A stretch of 64,000 nt of DNA from Ignavibacteriales bacterium (GTDB lineage: Bacteria > Bacteroidota > Ignavibacteria > Ignavibacteriales > Ignavibacteriaceae), in contig JADJNX010000012.1 of the NCBI GenBank assembly GCA_016714125.1, forward strand, positions 1-64,000. Reading direction: 5' to 3'. The notes beneath the pieces were generated by a model. The model ran no database searches, was not told where the DNA came from, and saw only the letters and a program-made list of their open reading frames with translations. Shown here in pieces: positions 58,205 through 64,000 of the stretch. How positions within the stretch are numbered: position 1 is the first letter of the stretch; each line of letters begins with the position of its first letter. The position numbers were made by a program, and so were the translations under genes.

Positions 58205-59398
58205 CTACGAAGGTTCTTCCTGTTTCAGGTCGAAGACACGGAAAGCACAGAATTTAAGATAAGAAGTTTCCGGCATTGAAGGAATCATTGGATGATCCAG
58301 TGATGCACCTGAATAGCGGATTAATTGCAACACTTTTTCTTCTTTATATGCAGCTTCTTTAATTATATCAAGGAATTCTTCCTTGGTAATATGGAAGGAG
58401 CATGATGAAGTAATCAAGTAGCCACCATTATTAATCAGCCTTAGCGCGCTTCGATTCAACTTCTGATATCCCTGTTTTGCAGGAATAATATTCTTTTTCT
58501 GTTTTGCAAATGCCGGTGGATCGATAATAATCATATCATATCGTTTCCCTTCATCAGCACAGTTTTTCAGATACTCAAACACTTCTGCGACGATAAAATT
58601 TGCCTCACATGCAAAAACGTTGTTATTAAAATTTACTTCGGCATGTTGGATTTCAACTGCTGACGAATCAACAAAATCGACCGATTCTGCGTTGTTGTAA
58701 GCACAATGAAGCCCAAAACCACCCGAGTTACAAAATGCATCTAGAACTGTAAGTCCCTCTGCCAATTCGCCTGTAAAGTTCCGGTTGTCACACTGGTCGA
58801 AATAAAATCCGGTTTTTTGGCCATCCTGGAAATTGACACGATATTTAACTTGTCCATCGTCAATCTTCTGAACCTCATCATTGCCGAGGAAAATTTCATC
58901 GGTAAACTCCAAACCTTCCAACTGACGGAAGTAAGGTGAGTTTCTGGTGAAAACATTCTCAGCACCGAGATTCCTGTGAAGAATATCCACAATAATATCC
59001 AGGTTTTTCTCCATGCCCACGGTATTCACCTGAAGCACATAGGTATCATTATATTTATCTATAATAAGGCCTGGGAGAAAATCACTCTCACTAAAAAACC
59101 ATTCTGTAAGATTTTCTGTTGGGATATACTTTTCCCTCAGTCCGAGAGCAGCAAAAATTCTTTCAACAAACATCGTTCTCAAATCGGGAATGGGTCGTTT
59201 GTCGAGGATACGAATTGCAAAAAGTGAATGTTTGTTATAAAATCCGGTACCGAGATACTGTCCGTTTGAATAATAAATATTCACAAGCGCGCCATTTTCG
59301 GGGTTTCCTTCAACTTCCTGGATTTCATTGCTGAAAATCCATTGATGTCCCGTTTTAAGGCGGCGCTCTTCTATTCTTCTAAGTTTAACATTTGCCAT
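58205..59398 (-). CDS. rlmI: 23S rRNA cytosine methyltransferase RlmI-type
   Basis: A 397-residue class I SAM-dependent methyltransferase with an N-terminal PUA domain (RIEERRLKTGHQWIFSNEI, about residues 5-80). The Rossmann core shows TGFYFDQCDNR, VLDAFCNSGGFGLHCAYN, YDMIIIDPPAFAKQKKN (motif IV) and the catalytic-cysteine loop ITSSCSFHITKEEF. This matches the family that makes m5C in 23S rRNA (position 1962 in E. coli), so action on assembled ribosomal RNA in the cytosol is expected. Length and domain order are normal. It is followed by its own terminator; the T9SS cargo gene begins 18 bases after the start side but is separately oriented in the same direction. Confidence 0.85.
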   Translation of the reverse strand: MANVKLRRIEERRLKTGHQWIFSNEIQEVEGNPENGALVNIYYSNGQYLGTGFYNKHSLFAIRILDKRPIPDLRTMFVERIFAALGLREKYIPTENLTEWFFSESDFLPGLIIDKYNDTYVLQVNTVGMEKNLDIIVDILHRNLGAENVFTRNSPYFRQLEGLEFTDEIFLGNDEVQKIDDGQVKYRVNFQDGQKTGFYFDQCDNRNFTGELAEGLTVLDAFCNSGGFGLHCAYNNAESVDFVDSSAVEIQHAEVNFNNNVFACEANFIVAEVFEYLKNCADEGKRYDMIIIDPPAFAKQKKNIIPAKQGYQKLNRSALRLINNGGYLITSSCSFHITKEEFLDIIKEAAYKEEKVLQLIRYSGASLDHPMIPSMPETSYLKFCAFRVFDLKQEEPS

Positions 59399-59416
59399 TT
59401 TTATTGTCCGATTAAA

Positions 59417-61240
59417 TTACTTGTTAACTATGAGTTTTTTAGTGATGGTGGTGGAATTTATGGTCAATTCATAAAGATAAACACCCGAAGAAAGATTTGA
59501 TCCTGCGGATTGTGTGTTAAACTTTACTGAATAATTTCCCGGAGTCTGGAAGTCTTCAACCAGGGTTGTAACTTCAGCACCAAGGGCATCATAAATTCGA
59601 AGAGCCACTCTCTGTGTTTCATTTCCACCTACTGTATAGTTAATAACAGTTTCTGGATTAAATGGATTTGGATAATTTTGATTAAGTTGATGTGACAAAA
59701 TCACACCGGTGAATTCCACAAATACAGTCTTTGAAAGATTTGATGAACCATCAAAGTCAACCTGACGAAGACGATAGGCGTATCTTCCTTCAGAACCCGG
59801 TTTGTCTGTAAATGAATATTCATTTTTCAAGGTGGTGGTTCCCTTTCCGACCACATAACCTGCTTTTGACCACAACTGCTCAAGTTCACTTTTTCGCTCA
59901 ATAACAAAACCTGCGTTGTTCAACTCAGAGGCTGTGGTCCAGTTAAGGCGTACACTTCCATCGATTGATTGAGCAACAAAAGATTCAAGTTCAACGGGAA
60001 CTAGTGATGAATCAATGAAAGGATTAAAATATACCCATCCACGGGCAGGGTCATCCACTTTATGTGTTATATGCGAATCGATAGCTGCAGAGTCATAAAC
60101 TCCCCAGTCATTGTTCTGAGCATAAATATCATTTGTACAATTGTTGAAAAGGTCGAAAGGCACACCGGTTTGAAAGTTGCCATAAATCTTATTGTAACCG
60201 TCATCCGAAGTATCTGCATTTGTCAGGTTACCAAGTGAAGGAGTTGGTCCGGCAGCTATTGTGGAGCCGTTATAAACCGTTATACCCCACAGGTTTCCAT
60301 AGATGGTATTGCGGGCAACTATCGGTCTGTTTGTGCCGTTTCCGCTGATGCTGATTCCACTTCCTGTTGTAAGAGGGTCCGAATTGATGTTGTTGTTGTA
60401 AATCAGGTTGTTATGAACATAACTTGTTATCTCAGCTCCTGCAAGTGCGATGCCATAACTGTTGTTATAAATTTCATTGAATGCAATTTCCGATGCAGAG
60501 GCACTGCCTCCGAGAAGTGCTGAAATACTGATACCACCGGTTCTGTTATATGAACCACCGTGTATTTTGTTGAATCTGATTCGGGGAGAATTGGTATTCT
60601 GTGTACCAAATGTTATCTGGTTTTTGGGACTGGTGTTTTGATTGTTGTTGTTGTAAAGTTCGTTGTACTCAATTATCGGTGACGAGCCTGTCGTGCCATA
60701 AATACCATACTCATAAGCTTCTGAAATGTAGTTGTATTTGATAACCGGATTTGAAGTTGATGACATGTATATTGGTCTTCTACATTTGTAGAACCGGGAA
60801 TTATAGATTCGAGGACTCGAATTGAGGCATCTTACAGGATAATAACCATGAACAAAAACCGCATATTTAATTACAGATGTAGTGTCTGTGCCGGTATCAC
60901 GAAAGTAAAAACCTTCATAGGCACCCTGTGGGTTTTCCGTAGCGCCCTTAAAATAGACGCTGTCACCCTGCACTCCATTCACTTGCACAGCTCCAAGAAT
61001 CACAAAACCAATACCTGTACCTGAGAATGTGACTATCGACCCTTGTGGGATGATGAGCCGGTCATTTACGGAAACCGAACATAAGGCTGCAACGGTATAA
61101 TTAGGAAAGGTGCCCGTAACAGCTCCGGCTGAATTGGCAACAAGACTGTCAAGAGTCCATTGCACTCCGGTTCCGGGGGTTATGAACTGAGCATTTATCG
61201 ATATAAAGCCCAAGAAAATTAGTAAAAACAACTTTTTCAT
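59417..61240 (-). CDS. T9SS cargo with right-handed parallel beta-helix
   Basis: A 607-residue secreted protein with signal peptide (LFLLIFLGFISINAQ). Residues about 80-380 are parallel beta-helix repeats rich in N-x-I/x-N words (YNYISEAYEYGIYGTTGSSP, IEYNELYNNNNQN, IAFNEIYNNSYGI, VARNTIYGNLWGI). A fibronectin-like segment (SFVAQSIDGSVRLNWTTASE) follows, then the T9SS tail (NYPNPFNPETVINY, ALRIYDALGAEVTTLV, KKLIVNK). Beta-helices of this kind occur in polysaccharide lyases and in non-enzymatic surface proteins. No lyase active-site residues were identified, so a structural or binding role is more likely. Confidence 0.85.
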   Translation of the reverse strand: MKKLFLLIFLGFISINAQFITPGTGVQWTLDSLVANSAGAVTGTFPNYTVAALCSVSVNDRLIIPQGSIVTFSGTGIGFVILGAVQVNGVQGDSVYFKGATENPQGAYEGFYFRDTGTDTTSVIKYAVFVHGYYPVRCLNSSPRIYNSRFYKCRRPIYMSSTSNPVIKYNYISEAYEYGIYGTTGSSPIIEYNELYNNNNQNTSPKNQITFGTQNTNSPRIRFNKIHGGSYNRTGGISISALLGGSASASEIAFNEIYNNSYGIALAGAEITSYVHNNLIYNNNINSDPLTTGSGISISGNGTNRPIVARNTIYGNLWGITVYNGSTIAAGPTPSLGNLTNADTSDDGYNKIYGNFQTGVPFDLFNNCTNDIYAQNNDWGVYDSAAIDSHITHKVDDPARGWVYFNPFIDSSLVPVELESFVAQSIDGSVRLNWTTASELNNAGFVIERKSELEQLWSKAGYVVGKGTTTLKNEYSFTDKPGSEGRYAYRLRQVDFDGSSNLSKTVFVEFTGVILSHQLNQNYPNPFNPETVINYTVGGNETQRVALRIYDALGAEVTTLVEDFQTPGNYSVKFNTQSAGSNLSSGVYLYELTINSTTITKKLIVNK

Positions 61241-61283
61241 AAGAGAAATCCTTTAATTTGGTTTTAAAAAATCCCCTTCGAAT

Positions 61284-61314
61284 AAAAAGCCGCTGATGGC
61301 TTTCACCAACGGCT
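61284..61314 (-). terminator. Terminator of the phosphoglycerate mutase gene
   Basis: On the minus strand AGCCG-TTGGTG and CCATCAGCGGCT form a stem followed by TTTTTA. It lies 20 bases past the stop. Confidence 0.8.
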
Positions 61315-61333
61315 CAATGCTGATTATTAAATG

Positions 61334-61945
61334 TTATTTTAGATAATATTTATTGACGACTTTACCATTCTCGAATTCATAAACCAAAGGGACACCCGTT
61401 GGAATATTAAGTTCAAGCACTTCTTCTCTTGTCAAATTATCAAGGTGCATTACAAGCGAACGAAGTGAATTGCCATGAGCAACAACCCATATATTTTTTC
61501 CTGCCATAACCATCGGCTCAATCTTTTCGATATAATAAGGGATGGTTCTGGCGGCGGTGTCTTTTAGACTTTCGCCATTAGGAGGGTTGATGTCGTAACT
61601 TCTTCTCCAGAGGTGTACCTGTTCGTCACCAAATTTAACTGCAGTTTCCGCTTTGTTCAGACCTTGAAGATCACCATAGTGTCTTTCATTAAGAGCCTGA
61701 TCTCGCTCAAAAGGTATCTCGCCAAATCCTGCGCTTGCAGATGCAAGATCAGCCGTGCGAATTGCTCGTTTAAGAACGGAAGTAAATAAATAATCAAAGT
61801 GTAGATTTTTAGCTTTTATAAGTGTACCAGCTTCGGTGGCTTCTTTTTCACCAAAATCGGTTATATCAACATCGACCCAGCCCGTAAAACGGTTCTCAAG
61901 GTTCCATTGAGACTGCCCGTGCCTTAACAGAACTAAGTAGTTCAT
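61334..61945 (-). CDS. gpmA: 2,3-bisphosphoglycerate-dependent phosphoglycerate mutase
   Basis: A 203-residue histidine phosphatase-superfamily mutase. The phosphoacceptor motif is VLLRHGQSQWNLENRFTGW near residue 8, the second motif is ALNERHYGDLQGLNKAE with the catalytic Glu, and the second His is in VVAHGNSLRSLVMHLDNL. It interconverts 3- and 2-phosphoglycerate in glycolysis and gluconeogenesis. It is shorter than the E. coli enzyme (about 250) but within the range for Bacteroidota and alphaproteobacterial forms. A GGAGACAGG ribosome site precedes the start. It is monocistronic, with a terminator after it. Confidence 0.9.
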   Translation of the reverse strand: MNYLVLLRHGQSQWNLENRFTGWVDVDITDFGEKEATEAGTLIKAKNLHFDYLFTSVLKRAIRTADLASASAGFGEIPFERDQALNERHYGDLQGLNKAETAVKFGDEQVHLWRRSYDINPPNGESLKDTAARTIPYYIEKIEPMVMAGKNIWVVAHGNSLRSLVMHLDNLTREEVLELNIPTGVPLVYEFENGKVVNKYYLK

Positions 61946-62146
61946 CCTGTCTCCTGTTTTTTGCCATGTTTTATGAAATTGAGTTATAAATTTACGAAAA
62001 CTTTAACAAAAACTCTCCCTTTAGACAACTTGAATGGCTAAAAAAACTTAAAATCCCTTATTTTAGAGGTCACACGGAACATTTTTTTAGCATATCAGGT
62101 AATTAATAGTATTATTTCTTTTATGGCATTAAACTCAGGAAATTAA

Positions 62147-62767
62147 ATGAAATCAACAGTGTTTTTTATCACAATTCTTGTTTCACTTCTAATATCAGCA
62201 TGCAGTTGCCCCGTTTGCGACATAGTTGACAACCGTTACCCAAAAACCTTGAAAATGATTGGTGTTCCTGAGAAAATTAAAGAAAAAGTTGATAATTATA
62301 TCGCCGGTAAAACGGGTGAAGAGTTCTTCTTGAAGAATGTTACATTAAACGAAACCGCTTCATTTTTTGATTCGGTTAAATACTACTGGGTTTACGACAT
62401 TTCTATCCCCGGGAAAGAATGGGTTACAGGGAAAATTGATCTGTTCACTGATTCACTCGGTAATATTGACCAGTTAATGGAAATAAATGGCATCCCTGAT
62501 TGTGGAAAAAATCCCGAAGGTTGTACGTTTGATATCTACCCTGCTGCAGCAATAGAAATCGCAAAAATAGAGGGACTGGCACCGGGAATCAAGAAATGGT
62601 CGCAGAAATTCCACTGGAATGCAAAGTTCAACAGATATGTCTGGCAAATAATTTCAACCGTCCAGGAATCACAAGGCAGTCAGGGCTTCCGCGGCTCGGG
62701 CGAAGAAATCATCATCGATGCCTCAACAGGAGAAAAATTGGATTTTACCGAGTGGAAGGTTAGGTAA
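62147..62767 (+). CDS. Lipoprotein of unknown function
   Basis: A 206-residue protein with lipobox ISAC (Cys about residue 19), followed by a Cys cluster (CSCPVC). The mature part (residues 30-200) is a mixed beta sheet (FFDSVKYYWVYDISIPGKEW, KIDLFTDSLGNIDQLMEI) with a second cysteine pair (PDCGKNPEGC). It resembles small PepSY-like or propeptide-like folds only loosely, and no family was assigned. AGGAAATTAA precedes the start. The OmpA-family gene 89 bases downstream may be in the same unit. Confidence 0.55.
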   Translation: MKSTVFFITILVSLLISACSCPVCDIVDNRYPKTLKMIGVPEKIKEKVDNYIAGKTGEEFFLKNVTLNETASFFDSVKYYWVYDISIPGKEWVTGKIDLFTDSLGNIDQLMEINGIPDCGKNPEGCTFDIYPAAAIEIAKIEGLAPGIKKWSQKFHWNAKFNRYVWQIISTVQESQGSQGFRGSGEEIIIDASTGEKLDFTEWKVR

Positions 62768-62856
62768 GAAATTAAAGACAGTTTTGTTTGCTTTTGCTTA
62801 TTTTCAATGGTTCGAATTTAATTTAATTTCCCCCATTATCTTATTGGAATATCATC

Positions 62857-63696
62857 ATGAAAAAACTGTCTGCCCTCCTGTTGATTTCTTTCCTCATTTC
62901 GCCAAGTATTTTCACTCAGGAAGATTGTGAAAACTGCAAAGACCACCCCTTGCTAACACGCTTCCCCGGCTTTTACATATACGAAACAATGGAGAATTTT
63001 AGCGAAGCCACATTCTACACTTCTATGGAAGATACCAAGACTATAGAAGGGAATATTTCCAGGGCTACATACTACATTAAAGAGGGGGCAAAAGAACCCT
63101 CAGCATTGCAATTATTCAAAAATTATGAAAATGCAATAGTGTCCAAGGGAGGGAAAAAAATCTTTTCAAACACCACATATTCAATAGATATTACAGCAAC
63201 TTACCAGATTTTTTCAAATAATGTTGAATATTGGGTCGGTATTTTTCAGATGGCTGGTGATGTTCCAAATAGTGTAAACGGGTTTCTATTAGTTGTTCTT
63301 GGTAAAGAAGTTATGACTCAATCAGTTACAGCCAATGCCATCCTGGATTCCCTAACTAAAAGCGGTTCCATCCAATTATACATTAATTTTGAAACTGCAA
63401 AAGCCGATATCAAAAAGGAGTCTCAACCAATAATCGACGAAATCGCCAAGATGTTGAAGGATAATCCGACAATTAAAGTTAGCGTCGAAGGGCATACTGA
63501 TAATACAGGCACCGCTGCTTCAAATCAGACTCTTTCAGAAAACAGAGCAAAATCTGTCATGAATTCCCTGATTGCTTCAGGTATAGATAAAACCCGTTTA
63601 ACATCAAAAGGTTGGGGACAATCCAAACCAATTACTGATAACAAAACTGAAGACGGAAAAACAAAAAATCGACGCGTTGAGATAGTTAAGATGTAA
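62857..63696 (+). CDS. OmpA-family peptidoglycan-binding protein
   Basis: A 279-residue exported protein. The signal peptide is KKLSALLLISFLISPSIFTQ. The N-terminal ~140 residues (KDHPLLTRFPGFYIYETMEN, SALQLFKNYENAIVSKGGKK) are a domain often preceding OmpA in this group, of unknown role. Residues about 170-279 are an OmpA C-terminal domain: LYINFETAKADIKKESQPII, KVSVEGHTDNTGTAASNQTLSENRAKSV and TSKGWGQSKP, ending RRVEIVKM. The domain binds peptidoglycan and helps anchor the outer membrane. All of the usual Asp/Arg residues are present. Confidence 0.85.
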   Translation: MKKLSALLLISFLISPSIFTQEDCENCKDHPLLTRFPGFYIYETMENFSEATFYTSMEDTKTIEGNISRATYYIKEGAKEPSALQLFKNYENAIVSKGGKKIFSNTTYSIDITATYQIFSNNVEYWVGIFQMAGDVPNSVNGFLLVVLGKEVMTQSVTANAILDSLTKSGSIQLYINFETAKADIKKESQPIIDEIAKMLKDNPTIKVSVEGHTDNTGTAASNQTLSENRAKSVMNSLIASGIDKTRLTSKGWGQSKPITDNKTEDGKTKNRRVEIVKM

Positions 63697-63751
63697 GAGA
63701 ACTTCGGAACCGCAGGGCTCCGGAACTTTAGAACTTTAGAACTTGAGTGAC

Positions 63752-64000
63752 TTTTCCCGTGGAACGGGATTAATATTCGTAGCGTCCCGATTGCCGTCTG
63801 CAACACGAATAACGTAAGAGGGAACTTGTTTTCCCATGGAACGGGATTAATATTCGTAGCGTCCCGATTGCCGTCTGCAACACGAATAACCGTAAAGAGG
63901 AGCCCTGTTTTCCCGTGGAACGGGTAAATCGGAGCGCCCCGGGGCCGCCCGCACCAAGAAAAAAAGCGAAGGTGTTTTCCCGTGGAACGGGATTAATATT
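63752..64000. repeat. Tandem CCCGTGGAACGGG/CAGACGGCAATCGG repeat, window end
   Basis: Four units start at about 63752, 63829, 63908 and 63975 (spacing 77, 79 and 67). Each opens with TTTTCCCGTGGAACGGG (CCCAT in the second) and continues ATTAATATTCGTAGCGTCCC and GATTGCCGTCTGCAACACGA. This is the reverse complement of the family near 8 kb. The third unit is degraded and GC-shifted, and the fourth runs off the end of the window. Confidence 0.85.

Noticed and set aside
63752..64000. CRISPR array
   Set aside because: The 77-79 bp units are alike along their whole length and there are no unique spacers or cas genes.
1..64000. rRNA, tRNA, prophage or insertion sequence
   Set aside because: I saw no cloverleaf, rRNA core, transposase or phage structural gene on either strand, although a small tRNA could be missed by eye.

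Overview
The window looks like a piece of an Ignavibacteria-type genome (Bacteroidota/Chlorobi group, AT-rich). The main evidence is at least five large secreted proteins ending in the type IX secretion (T9SS) sorting signature built around YPNPFNPST, a PorV/PorQ-like outer membrane protein, many Ycf48/sortilin-like 'TTDGGKTW' propeller proteins, and a Bacteroidota-type promoter (TTTG, 20 bp, TATATTTG) in front of an AbiE-like operon. No rRNA, tRNA, insertion sequence or CRISPR array was seen. The assignment is inference from gene content.

Layout: 1-3.4 kb holds decayed or frameshifted small genes. 3.4-6.8 kb is a tandem pair of lipoprotein metallophosphoesterases, the second broken. 6.8-7.6 kb is a TPR lipoprotein. 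7.6-8.4 kb is a field of dispersed palindromic repeats. 8.4-16.7 kb is a minus-strand citrate module: isocitrate dehydrogenase, degenerate HD protein, LYS4-like aconitase, MmgE/PrpD dehydratase, a CitD-CitE fusion and CitF. 16.9-30.2 kb holds secreted and outer-membrane proteins (two-jelly-roll lipoprotein, CBM9/DUF5916 barrel flanked by inverted repeats, T9SS cargo, PorV-like protein, two tandem Ycf48-like proteins). 30.4-36.8 kb is a defence-like island: AbiEi/AbiEii plus a small coupled ORF, a DUF3696-type ATPase coupled to a MITD1-like PLD-fold protein, and a Schlafen/AlbA ATP-binding protein. 36.8-46.4 kb is a triplet of giant Ycf48-cohesin-dockerin-T9SS proteins. 46.4-50.8 kb is a propeller sensor kinase with two response regulators. 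50.9-63.7 kb mixes central metabolism (class I aldolase, phosphoglycerate mutase), an rRNA methyltransferase, beta-barrels, T9SS cargo and an OmpA protein. The window ends inside a tandem copy of the same repeat family seen near 8 kb.

Two cross-cutting points. First, about twenty single-base frameshifts break otherwise well conserved genes, many at short homopolymer runs (citF, citDE, aconitase, ATPase, MIT_C protein, kinase, response regulator, porin). This looks more like indel-prone sequencing than decay, so I annotate the reconstructed gene spans. Second, the intergenic regions are rich in repeat families (CAGACGGCAATCG/CTACGAA elements, CCACAGAGC inverted repeats, 'GCGGATACACGCAGATT' elements, TAATACC heptamers).

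The best candidate for an undescribed system is the translationally coupled ATPase + MIT_C pair at 32.5-35.3 kb, with a tandem palindromic operator-like region between it and the divergent Schlafen-family gene.
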